A stretch of 64,000 nt of DNA from CBDCVD01 sp965224015 (GTDB taxonomy: Bacteria; Pseudomonadota; Alphaproteobacteria; Rhizobiales; CBDCVD01). The DNA lies in NCBI GenBank assembly GCA_965224015.1, contig OZ245032.1:2728001-2792000 (forward strand). Reading direction: 5' to 3'. Below, one piece after another: positions 1 through 7,306 of the stretch. Made by a program: the position numbers and the translations under genes. How positions within the stretch are numbered: the first letter of the stretch is position 1; the number at the start of each line of letters is the position of its first letter. Below the pieces are notes generated by a model. That model had not been told where the DNA came from. It did no database searches and saw nothing but the letters and a program-made list of their open reading frames with translations.

Positions 1-1
1 T

Positions 2-463
2 CCACTGGCGGTTATGCTTATCATCCCCTTCAGCGTAGTGGGGGCTATCCTGGGCCATGCTCTGCTGGGTTACAATGTCAATATCATGAGCTTGTTCGCG
101 ATTCTTGGCCTGTCTGGAATCGTTGTCAATGACTCGATTATTCTTGTCAGTCGCCTTGATGAGCGTCTCAGGAGCGGGGACGATTTGCGTAGTGCGGCGA
201 TCGGAGCCTCCTGCGATCGGCTGCGGGCCGTGCTGCTGACATCACTGACCACCATTGGCGGCCTGACCCCACTCCTGTTTGAAAAGAGCTTGCAAGCCCA
301 GTTCCTGATCCCCATGGCGATCACCATTGTTTTCGGTCTGGCAACGGCAACGCTTCTGGTCCTGTTTCTGGTTCCTGCCTATGTGGGGATTGGTAACGAC
401 ATCATGCGTCTTTTTCGCCGCTATTTCGGCCTTGATTCCCCCCGCGCGATCCCCAGCCATTAG
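2..463 (+). CDS. RND efflux transporter permease, C-terminal part
   Basis: This is the last ~153 residues of an RND (AcrB/HAE1-type) inner-membrane efflux pump; the gene begins before the window and the frame is open from base 2. Visible features are the hydrophobic C-terminal membrane segments and the conserved GLSGIVVNDSIILV and TSLTTIGGLTPLL stretches typical of the second half of these proton-driven pumps. The family exports drugs or other small molecules with a periplasmic adaptor and an outer-membrane channel, none of which is in view. The TAG stop at 461-463 is also the first three bases of a family-B-like repeat end (TAGAGCATCGGG). The family is clear; the substrate is unknown. Confidence 0.9.
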   Translation, partial: PLAVMLIIPFSVVGAILGHALLGYNVNIMSLFAILGLSGIVVNDSIILVSRLDERLRSGDDLRSAAIGASCDRLRAVLLTSLTTIGGLTPLLFEKSLQAQFLIPMAITIVFGLATATLLVLFLVPAYVGIGNDIMRLFRRYFGLDSPRAIPSH

Positions 464-753
464 AGCATCGGGCGATTAGAGTCTGATTCAAAATTCGGTG
501 CCACCATCGTAGCTGACTAAAATTGCATATGATTTTGGCGATTTTCCTGCTCCTGTACAACATTCAGCCTTCCATAAGGGCACAAATGGTTTCATTTTAT
601 CCTAAAACCGACGCATTGGATGTCGCAAATTGAATTTCCAATCAGGCTCTTAGCTGTATTCATTTTGCTATGGGGACAACTAAACGCATGCTGATCTATA
701 GCAACAACGGACACTTCGAATAATTTCCGCCTCTCATCCGTTTATATAATATA
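464..753. other. AT-rich intergenic stretch without a gene
   Basis: No credible coding region is visible on either strand. It starts with a family-B-like end joined to the RND stop codon. Near 689-699 it carries CATGCTGATCT, the core of the family-D motif seen at 31281, 40031 and 51796. A family-A repeat follows directly. It may be a decayed insertion. Confidence 0.5.
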
Positions 754-857
754 ATACAAAGGGCCCTTGACAATGACTCATGGGTTAGCGTCAAAGAGGT
801 GTGTTAGCGAGGCAGTACACCAGTCGGCGTGTATATAAAGCCAATACCGCTGGTATA
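754..857 (+). repeat. Family A repeat (MITE-like), copy 1
   Basis: A near-complete copy, in the orientation where the ACCAAGGG-type end comes first. It runs from AATACAAAGGGCCC to ACCGCTGGTATA. It ends 23 bp before the DUF4399 start codon, so it forms most of that gene's upstream region. This copy contains a TTGACA hexamer. The ends are imperfect inverted repeats (ATACCAAGGG versus ATACCAGCGG). Confidence 0.85.
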
Positions 858-880
858 AATCACATATTTGGGAGAGATAC

Positions 881-1327
881 ATGAAAACATCACTGTTTAT
901 TACGGCGCTGGTAATTTCAATGATGACGAGCGTGTCCACCTGGGCTGGGGAAACGCCTTCAAACCCGGGCGCCAGGGTCTATTTTGTCAATTTGCATGAT
1001 GGCGACACGGTCGAAAGCCCTGTGAAAGTCAATTTTGGTCTGTCGGGCATGGGAGTCGCGCCTTCGGGTATCGAAAAGGAGGGCACGGGACATCACCATC
1101 TGTTTGTCGATCGGGCGCCGTTTCTTGAAGGCGCCGAGGGCGCAGATGAAGCAAACCAAAACATTTTAGCGGATGAAAATCACATTCATTATGGTGGCGG
1201 TCAAACCGAGGCGATGCTGGAACTGGAACCTGGTACGCATACATTGCAATTAGTGCTCGCAGACAAGGATCACATCCCGCACGACCCACCGGTCGTCTCA
1301 AAGGTGATCACCATTACCGTAAAATAG
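881..1327 (+). CDS. DUF4399-domain exported protein
   Basis: A protein of 148 residues with a Sec signal peptide (residues ~1-22, cleavage near WAG/ET) followed by one DUF4399 domain. Typical marks are the ARVYFVNLHDGDTV start, a His-rich GHHHLFVD segment near residue 70, and HIHYGGGQTEAML with TLQLVLADKDHIPH further on. The family is periplasmic, small and beta-rich; its function is not established, though the histidines suggest metal contact (inference). A GGGAGAG ribosome site lies just upstream. The promoter must lie in or beyond the family-A repeat that ends 23 bp before the ATG. Confidence 0.85.
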   Translation: MKTSLFITALVISMMTSVSTWAGETPSNPGARVYFVNLHDGDTVESPVKVNFGLSGMGVAPSGIEKEGTGHHHLFVDRAPFLEGAEGADEANQNILADENHIHYGGGQTEAMLELEPGTHTLQLVLADKDHIPHDPPVVSKVITITVK

Positions 1328-1496
1328 GGGGGGAGACAACTTGTCATCAGGCCCTGAACTTCTAGAGCGTGTCAGGTCTTAATAGACGTTTCTTTCATGG
1401 ATCGTGCTGATAAGAGTTAAGGTTTTGAACTGGTAGCCCTGGTGTCAAAGGCAAAGCCCTTTGGTACAGTTGGGGCCTGATGGCTAAGCGAAACAG

Positions 1497-2033
1497 GTGG
1501 ACTTGAATACCTTGCTTTGGGCCAGGCGCAATTCGCAAGACTTGGTTAGACGGGGGATCGTTAAACTGTATCCACGTCTGCATCGCTACTGCCTTGTGCT
1601 CACGGCCGATCCGGTAACGGCCGATGATTTGGCCCAGGCTGCATGTGTACGCGCAATAGAGCGGGCAAACCAATTCAAGGCCAACACACATTTGGATCGG
1701 TGGGTATTGCGCATCACGCAGCGGCTGTGGATTGATGAAGTGCGCAAGCAAACAGTAAGAAAAGGTGGCGGCCTGCTCAACCTCAATGAAGTCGATTTGG
1801 TGGATTTATCACCGGACCCGGAAGCCAGTCTATTAAATCGTGAAGTCCTCCTCGCCGTCATGCAACTACCGGAAGCGCAGCGTATTACGGTTTTCCTCGT
1901 CTACGGAGAGGGCTATAGCTACAAGGATGCGGCGCAAGTTCTGAAAATTCCGGTGGGAACCGTAATGAGTCGGCTTGCTACGGCACGCCGCAAACTGGTT
2001 GAGCAATATCGAGATTGTGCAAAGGCCGGATGA
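1497..2033 (+). CDS. ECF-family RNA polymerase sigma factor
   Basis: A protein of 178 residues with the two-domain ECF layout. Region 2 (roughly residues 25-85) includes the TADDLAQAACVRAIER helix and DRWVLRITQRLWIDEVRKQ. Region 4 (roughly 118-172) carries LPEAQRITVFLVYGEGYSYKDAA and the VGTVMSRLATARRKL recognition helix. It should direct RNA polymerase to a small regulon held off by the downstream anti-sigma factor. The start taken is GTG; the ribosome site is weak, so a later start near residue 16 is possible. The stop overlaps the anti-sigma start. The target promoter is unknown, and no anti-sigma-linked sensor is nearby. Confidence 0.9.
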   Translation: MDLNTLLWARRNSQDLVRRGIVKLYPRLHRYCLVLTADPVTADDLAQAACVRAIERANQFKANTHLDRWVLRITQRLWIDEVRKQTVRKGGGLLNLNEVDLVDLSPDPEASLLNREVLLAVMQLPEAQRITVFLVYGEGYSYKDAAQVLKIPVGTVMSRLATARRKLVEQYRDCAKAG

Positions 2034-2770
2034 TGCCAGATATTGATTTCAGCGATGAGGAATTGGTTGCCTATTTGGATGGCGAGGCCGAGCACGCGCC
2101 GGTAGAAGACATTGCCAAGGCGCTGCGAACCGACATGGCCCTGGCAAAACGAACGGAGGCCTTGCGCGTTGATACAAACAAGATTGCTAAAAGCTTCAAT
2201 GCTTTTCTCAACACCGACAATATCGCCCCTTTTGTTTTGGACGCACCCGCGGAACGCGGTTGGAAAAGCTCTGCCATTGCTGCTTCGTTACTTGCTGTGT
2301 TGCTCGGGTTTGGGGCCGGGTATCAGTTCTCGCGCCCTGCGGAACGGGATTGGAAGGACTATGTTGCGGCCTATCAGTTTCTCTACACCACGAACACTTT
2401 GCGCAGTGTGCAAAGCTCAGGAGATTTGCAACAGCGGGATTTGGACCGAGTCGGTGCAGCCATTGGGAAAGAAATCTCTGTTGCCAAGCTGACTGATTTT
2501 CCCGAAATGGAATATAAGCGGGCGCAGGTGCTTGGCTATAGGGGCCAAGCGCTCGCTCAACTCACATTCTTGAGCAGTACCGGGGAGCCGATTGCACTTT
2601 GCATCCTGCGTGCAGACAGCCCAGCCGACCAGGCCTTGAAAATCTCTGAAATGGAAGGCATGAGTGCTGTCGATTGGAAGAGCGGCGGCTATGATTACTT
2701 GCTCATCGGCGGACAGAACACGTCGTTGCTAAAGCGTATGGCGACGAATTTTTTGTCCAAGACCCTATGA
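2030..2770 (+). CDS. Anti-sigma factor, single-pass membrane protein
   Basis: A protein of 246 residues. It begins at ATGATG overlapping the sigma-factor TGA, a translational coupling typical of sigma/anti-sigma pairs. The N-terminal ~80 residues (FSDEELVAYLDGEAEH) are acidic and cytoplasmic, as in sigma-binding domains. One transmembrane helix follows (about residues 85-103, IAASLLAVLLGFGAG). A ~140-residue domain ends the protein and would face the periplasm. The zinc-binding HX3CX2C motif of ZAS-type anti-sigma factors is absent. Position and architecture support the call; the signal sensed is unknown. Confidence 0.75.
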   Translation: MMPDIDFSDEELVAYLDGEAEHAPVEDIAKALRTDMALAKRTEALRVDTNKIAKSFNAFLNTDNIAPFVLDAPAERGWKSSAIAASLLAVLLGFGAGYQFSRPAERDWKDYVAAYQFLYTTNTLRSVQSSGDLQQRDLDRVGAAIGKEISVAKLTDFPEMEYKRAQVLGYRGQALAQLTFLSSTGEPIALCILRADSPADQALKISEMEGMSAVDWKSGGYDYLLIGGQNTSLLKRMATNFLSKTL

Positions 2771-2813
2771 ACAAGACCTGACACGCTCTAGGGCCCGCAT
2801 CTTCGACAATTTG

Positions 2814-3719
2814 TCAATTCACGATTAATCCTTCAGGATCCGGAAATCCCTTGGCCCGGCAACAGGCTGTAACCGTGTTGGCCAGAAGGCAGGCAATTGT
2901 CATGGGACCAACCCCACCCGGCACCGGCGTGATAGCGCCCGCAACTTCAGCACAACTCTCGTAGTGGCAATCGCCCACAAGCCGGGTCTTGCCATCACCC
3001 TTTTCCGGTGCGTCAATCCGGTTTATGCCAACATCAATCACGCTGGCACCGGGCTTAATCCAGTCACCCTGCACCATCTGCGGCCGGCCCACAGCCGCCA
3101 CCACAATGTCGGCGCGGCGCACGACTTGCGCAAGGTCCCGCGTGCGTGAATGGGCGATGGTCACGGTGCAACTTTCCTGAAGTAAAAGCTGTGCCATCGG
3201 CTTGCCGACAATATTGGAGCGCCCGATCACCACCGCGTCCATACCCGATAAGGGCCCGTGATGTTGGCGCAACATCATCAGGCAGCCCAGTGGCGTGCAC
3301 GGTACCAGACTCCTTTGTCCTGTTCCCAGCAGCCCCACATTCGAGACGTGAAATCCGTCGACATCCTTGTCCGGGTCGATCGCATTGATCACCAGATTGG
3401 TGTTCAGGTGGTCAGGTAGAGGCAGTTGTACAAGTATGCCGTGCACGTTGGGATCGTTATTGAGTTGATCAATCCGAGACAGGAGAGCGGCCTCGGACGT
3501 GTTGGCTTCGAGCCTATGCTCGTAGGAATTCATTCCTGTTTCCGCCGTCTGTTTTCCCTTGGAGCGAACATAGACCTGGCTGGCGGGGTCCTCCCCGACG
3601 AGAACAACTGCCAGGCCAGGAATGATATCATGTTTGTCCTTTAAGCGCGCTACGTGCGCAGCTACCTTTTGGCGTAACCCGGCGGCCGTTGCCTTACCAT
3701 CAATTATTGTTGCTGACAT
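2814..3719 (-). CDS. folD: Bifunctional methylenetetrahydrofolate dehydrogenase / methenyltetrahydrofolate cyclohydrolase
   Basis: A protein of 301 residues, the usual FolD length. It interconverts 5,10-methylene-, 5,10-methenyl- and 10-formyl-tetrahydrofolate in the cytoplasm, supplying one-carbon units for purines and formyl-Met-tRNA. Recognisable are YVRSKGKQTAETGM with the catalytic lysine, the GILVQLPLP segment, VPCTPLG, and the NADP-binding VVIGRSNIVGKPMAQLL. It stands alone. Its upstream region consists of family-B and family-A repeat sequence, so its promoter was probably disturbed or supplied by them. The start is ATG at 3719. Confidence 0.97.
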   Translation of the reverse strand: MSATIIDGKATAAGLRQKVAAHVARLKDKHDIIPGLAVVLVGEDPASQVYVRSKGKQTAETGMNSYEHRLEANTSEAALLSRIDQLNNDPNVHGILVQLPLPDHLNTNLVINAIDPDKDVDGFHVSNVGLLGTGQRSLVPCTPLGCLMMLRQHHGPLSGMDAVVIGRSNIVGKPMAQLLLQESCTVTIAHSRTRDLAQVVRRADIVVAAVGRPQMVQGDWIKPGASVIDVGINRIDAPEKGDGKTRLVGDCHYESCAEVAGAITPVPGGVGPMTIACLLANTVTACCRAKGFPDPEGLIVN

Positions 3720-3744
3720 TTTAATCCCCTGCGATCGGACCCTA

Positions 3745-3908
3745 TAGAGCGTGTCATGTTTTAATAGAAACAGAATTATACCAGCGGTATTGGCTTTTTG
3801 TACACGCTGACTTGTGTATCATATTGATAAGACAACGGTTTTACGCTGGACCAGGAGTCAAACGCAAGGCCCCTTGGTATTACTTCTGTTAAAACATGAC
3901 ACGCTCTA
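3745..3908. mobile_element. Family B element interrupted by a family A repeat
   Basis: The inverted ends TAGAGCGTGTCATGTTTTAA (left, 3745) and its near-exact complement (right, ending 3908) agree over about 25 bp. Between them lies a full family-A repeat and almost nothing else. Family A therefore inserted into a family-B element, giving the order of arrival at this site. Confidence 0.7.
3777..3882 (-). repeat. Family A repeat, copy 2 (diverged)
   Basis: The orientation starts with the ACCAGCGG end and runs to CCCCTTGGTATT. It differs from the consensus at many positions (for example GACTTGTGTATCATATTGATAAG), so it is one of the older copies. It is nested in the family-B element at 3745-3908. 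Confidence 0.75.
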
Positions 3909-3911
3909 TAA

Positions 3912-3945
3912 TAATACCAAGGGGTCTTGGCAATGACTCATGGAT
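3912..3945 (+). repeat. Family A repeat fragment
   Basis: Only the left third of the consensus is present (AATACCAAGGGGTCTTGGCAATGACTCATGG). It sits next to the nested B/A element and marks a further, truncated insertion. Confidence 0.7.
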
Positions 3946-3963
3946 CGCTGTTCACTATAATTG

Positions 3964-3995
3964 AAAACCGCACCGGCAGAGCAGGCCGGTGCGGT
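3964..3995 (-). terminator. Rho-independent terminator of the metalloprotease gene
   Basis: Read on the minus strand, a perfect 10-bp GC-rich stem (arms 3985-3994 and 3968-3977, about 7-nt loop) is followed by TTTTCAA. It lies about 80 bp beyond the stop codon of the metalloprotease gene. Confidence 0.75.
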
Positions 3996-4071
3996 CCAAG
4001 TCGCGGCTTGTTTTGTCTCCTTTGGAGCCACAGGAGGGATCCGTATCAATCCTGCCGCCCCAACGCAACAA

Positions 4072-6864
4072 CTAGAAAATAAAATCGCTGTCGGTAAGCT
4101 GATATGGGTTTATATCCTGAAGGGTGAGCGTGTCACCGGTGGCCGTAAACTCAACCACGGTGCTCACCGTGTTTCCGGATGCAAAGCCACGGATAGCAAT
4201 TTCTGAGCTGAAGATCGTATTCGCACTCAGCCCCATGCCTGAGACATCAATTTTATCGATGCCATCTTCAAAGTCGCCGATGAAATCGCGACCCATATCC
4301 TTGGTGAAGACAAACGTATCGGCTCCTGTGCCGCCGCGCAGATAGTCATTGCCACCGCGACCCTCGATCGTGTCATTGCCAGCACCACCGAAAAGGGTGT
4401 TCGCACTGGCGTCACCTTTCAGATTGTCGGCATAATTCGACCCCGTGGCCATTTCTATGCTGATCAGGGTGTCTATCGCCGCATGGCCTCCATAAGCTGA
4501 GCCCTGTGCCAGATCAATGTCGACGCCCGCGGTTGAGAACGAATAGTTCACCATGTCCCTGCCTGCGCCACCGTCGATTTTATCGGCGCCGGCGCTGCTG
4601 ATAATGACATCTATACCGCCATGGCCGTTGATGACGTCGTTGCCGCTGGTGCCATGAAGGTTGTTTATGCCATCGTCGCCGTTGATTTCGTTGCTGCCAG
4701 GCTGTACCGGCTGCGCAGGTTGCGTAGGCTGTGCAGGTTGCGTAGGCTGCGCAGGTTGCGTAGGCTGCGTATTATCCTGGAAGATAAAATCACCCTTACT
4801 CAATTGCGACATATTGGTATCCAACAACTGGATTGTGGTGACGCGTTGCCCGCTGGCATCATTGATATGTACAAGTGTGTTGCTGCCGGATTGCTCAAGT
4901 GTCATCTGACGTGTCATGTATGCCCGGCTTGGCAAGCCCAGGCCCGTCAGATCAATCTTATCCACACCGACCTCGAAGTCACCGATGGTGTCATAACCGC
5001 CATTGGTACCGAAGACAAACGTATCGGCGCCTGCGTTGCCGCGCAGATAGTCGTTGCCGCCGCGACCATCAATCTTGTCGTTGCCACCACCACCAAACAG
5101 GGTGTTCTCACCGGCGTCCCCCTTCAGGTCGTCAGCAAAGTTCGATCCCGTCACCGATTCGATATTGATCAGGGTATCCGTCGCCGCATGGCCTCCATAG
5201 GCCGAACCGAGCTCCAGATCGACGCTAACACCGGCGGTAGAGCGGTAATAGCTCATCATGTCCCTGCCCATACCACCGTCGATTTTATCGGCGCCGGCGC
5301 TGCTGAAAATGACATCCATACCGCCATAACCGTTGATGACGTCGTTACCGCTGGTGCCATTAAGGTTGTTTATGCCATCGTCGCCGTTGATTTCGTTGCT
5401 GCCAGGCTGTACCGGCTTTACGGGTTGTACCGGCTTTACGGGCTGTACCGGCTGCGTCGGTGGCTGCGGCTGCGGCTGCGTCGGTGGCTGCGGCTGCGGT
5501 TGCGTCGGTGGCTGCGGCTGCGTCGGTGGCTGCGGCTGCGTCGGTGGCTGCGGCTGCGGCTGCGTCGGTGGCTGCGGCTGCGGATTGTTCGAGAAGAGGA
5601 AGTCGTCATCGGAGATCTGACTTGCATGGGTATTTCTCAGCGTCAGTTGCTCGCCGCCGGCAAAACGCACAACGGTGTCGTTGCCGGATTGGGTGACGCT
5701 GATGCCCGCTGCCTGCAAGGTGTTACCCGCAAGGCCCATGGAGGAAACGTCAATCTTGTCGACGCCATCCTGAAAGTCAGAAACCGTGTCACTGCCGCCG
5801 CCGCGGGTCATAACGAATGTGTCACCGCCACCGTTTCCGGTCAATATGTCGTTGCCGGCACCGCCGGTCAGCCTATTGTCGGTCTGGTTGCCAATGAGCG
5901 TGTCGTTGCCGGAGCCGCCTTCGGCATTCTCAATCACGACGCCGCGGGCAATGGCCACATTTTTCTTTTGATTGCCCAGGGAGGAAAAGCTTTCGGCGTT
6001 CAGGTTAATTTCCTGCGTGCCGGAAAAACCTGCGCCACTGAGTGTATCGATACCGTCGGTATCGTAAATTGTCACAGCAGGAAGATCGCGTCCCCATTCC
6101 GAGGTTCCATACTTGGCCCGCAAACTTTCGTAGCCATGCGTTGTGTTACCTGAATTGGTGGACGTCGGTGCTCCGTACAGCTTTTGCATAGCGACGATAT
6201 CGGCAAGTTGCGGCGTCACCGCAAATGTACGGGAGCCATGGCCCGCATCGGACTGGGAAAAATAGGACATGACCGAGAAACCGACGTGGTCGTTTTGATA
6301 GGCTGCGAGCCTGTTATAATCGATTTGGCCGGAATATTTACCGGCATGGCCAAGACCAAGCGCATGGCCGATTTCGTGAACATACGCTTTCATGACCTGG
6401 CTGTTTAACCCAATGCCGGTGGAGCCGAGAAGATTGGCACCAATGTTAACGGTTGCTTTTATAAGAGCGCCGTTGCCGTCGGTCTTAGTCTGGGCGGAAG
6501 GCCGGAAATGAGGGTTGTCCTCAAAAGTAATGTTGGCTCCACCTGTAACTTCGGTAAAGGTTATGTTGGCAACTGCCGCCCATGAATCCAGGGCTGCTCG
6601 CGCCATCTCCTGTCCCTTGCTGGTCAGGGAGGAGAGGTTGACGGTAATATTGCTCGACATCCATTTGGCATTGGGACCGTTATTGATCACCTCGTTGGCG
6701 ATCTGGTCGAGCGACCATACGGGTTTGCCGGTATTTGATCCACCCCAGTTGCTTTGACTGGATGCCAGATTGCCGAACATTGTCATGGTGTCGCCTTGTG
6801 CGTCACTTGGAGGGTTTTCAGCGGAATAGGGTTGCGTTTGGATAACGCTGCAGACAGTGCACAT
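4072..6864 (-). CDS. Serralysin-type (M10) secreted zinc metalloprotease with RTX-like repeats
   Basis: A protein of 930 residues. The catalytic domain occupies about residues 30-240. It has the zinc motif HEIGHALGLGH (163-173) and the Met-turn SVMSY (197-201) that define serralysins. Three glycine/aspartate-rich calcium-binding repeat regions follow (SGNDVINGYGGMD, GGGGNDKIDGRGGND and similar). They are separated by Pro/Gln linkers, PQPQPPT type first and then PAQPTQ type. The last two repeat modules are clear duplicates of each other. The C-terminus ends DSDFIF, as in type I secretion signals, and there is no Sec signal, so export by an ABC-type secretion system is expected. None is encoded nearby. 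It starts at ATG with CGGAGC upstream and has its own terminator. Confidence 0.93.
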   Translation of the reverse strand: MCTVCSVIQTQPYSAENPPSDAQGDTMTMFGNLASSQSNWGGSNTGKPVWSLDQIANEVINNGPNAKWMSSNITVNLSSLTSKGQEMARAALDSWAAVANITFTEVTGGANITFEDNPHFRPSAQTKTDGNGALIKATVNIGANLLGSTGIGLNSQVMKAYVHEIGHALGLGHAGKYSGQIDYNRLAAYQNDHVGFSVMSYFSQSDAGHGSRTFAVTPQLADIVAMQKLYGAPTSTNSGNTTHGYESLRAKYGTSEWGRDLPAVTIYDTDGIDTLSGAGFSGTQEINLNAESFSSLGNQKKNVAIARGVVIENAEGGSGNDTLIGNQTDNRLTGGAGNDILTGNGGGDTFVMTRGGGSDTVSDFQDGVDKIDVSSMGLAGNTLQAAGISVTQSGNDTVVRFAGGEQLTLRNTHASQISDDDFLFSNNPQPQPPTQPQPQPPTQPQPPTQPQPPTQPQPQPPTQPQPQPPTQPVQPVKPVQPVKPVQPGSNEINGDDGINNLNGTSGNDVINGYGGMDVIFSSAGADKIDGGMGRDMMSYYRSTAGVSVDLELGSAYGGHAATDTLINIESVTGSNFADDLKGDAGENTLFGGGGNDKIDGRGGNDYLRGNAGADTFVFGTNGGYDTIGDFEVGVDKIDLTGLGLPSRAYMTRQMTLEQSGSNTLVHINDASGQRVTTIQLLDTNMSQLSKGDFIFQDNTQPTQPAQPTQPAQPTQPAQPVQPGSNEINGDDGINNLHGTSGNDVINGHGGIDVIISSAGADKIDGGAGRDMVNYSFSTAGVDIDLAQGSAYGGHAAIDTLISIEMATGSNYADNLKGDASANTLFGGAGNDTIEGRGGNDYLRGGTGADTFVFTKDMGRDFIGDFEDGIDKIDVSGMGLSANTIFSSEIAIRGFASGNTVSTVVEFTATGDTLTLQDINPYQLTDSDFIF

Positions 6865-7054
6865 GGTATTGCTCCGATTTTTATGTTTATTTTTTGGTTA
6901 CGCGTTTCTCAAGCGGGGTGCAGGGGAAACCGTAGCAGCAATCATTGAGAGCATTTTATAATACATACAACTTTCATAAATATTAATTTGAATGTCCAAA
7001 CAAATTTATTTTAGTTTTCATCGATTGATTATCAAATGGGCCTCTCTATTCACG
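6865..7054. other. AT-rich upstream region of the metalloprotease gene
   Basis: There is no gene here. Long A/T runs (around 6950-7040) suggest the promoter zone of the divergent minus-strand protease gene. I could not fix -10 and -35 boxes with confidence. Confidence 0.4.
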
Positions 7055-7116
7055 GACATCACCGGCCCGCGCCGCTTTTATGGGGGCCCGCGCGGGGAAG
7101 CGGGCTGGCCAGGTTG
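7055..7116. repeat. Family C GC-rich hairpin, copy 1
   Basis: GACATCACCGGCCCGC at the left and GCGGGCTGGCCAGG at the right form an imperfect stem around a TTTTATGG centre. The same outer arms recur at 40446-40530 and 48781-48881, with a half copy near 22539. Confidence 0.6.
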
Positions 7117-7199
7117 TAAATAGATGTTTGCAAATGATACGATTTGCTAACGGTAACAAAGCCTTTGCAATCACAAACAAATGCGCTTCGCACACCGCA

Positions 7200-7306
7200 T
7201 TATACCAGCGGTATTGGCTTTATATACACGCCGACTGGTGTACTGCCTTGATAACATACTTGTTTGACGCTAAGCCATGAGTCATTGTTAAAGACCCTTG
7301 GTATTA
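7200..7306 (-). repeat. Family A repeat, copy 4
   Basis: A near-consensus full-length copy. Its ACCAAGGG end abuts the stop codon of the methylmalonyl-CoA mutase large subunit: the TAA at 7304-7306 is made of repeat-end sequence. Confidence 0.88.

Larger units (their letters stand above)
1363..2790. mobile_element. Cassette bounded by perfect 18-bp inverted repeats (family B ends)
   Basis: The left end at 1363-1380 reads TAGAGCGTGTCAGGTCTT. The right end at 2773-2790 is its exact reverse complement. The 1.4 kb between holds only an ECF sigma factor and its anti-sigma factor, with the anti-sigma stop two bases before the right repeat. The same ends bound small gene-free elements at 3745-3908 and 39567-39844. 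I read this as a regulatory gene pair carried between ends of a non-autonomous element. If TA is the target duplication (IS630-like), the element proper begins at GAGCG. Mobility is inference; no transposase is present. Confidence 0.6.

Noticed and set aside
2805..2815. GACAATTTGTC near the folD 3' end, resembling the TGACA-N3-TGTCA palindromes
   Set aside because: The outer bases differ and it lies between gene ends with no promoter context. A chance match is likely.
4621..6153. A 510-codon open frame on the plus strand within the metalloprotease gene
   Set aside because: It lies opposite the serralysin coding sequence and owes its length to the GC-rich repetitive modules and linkers. It has no recognisable domain, while the minus-strand frame has full catalytic and RTX motifs.
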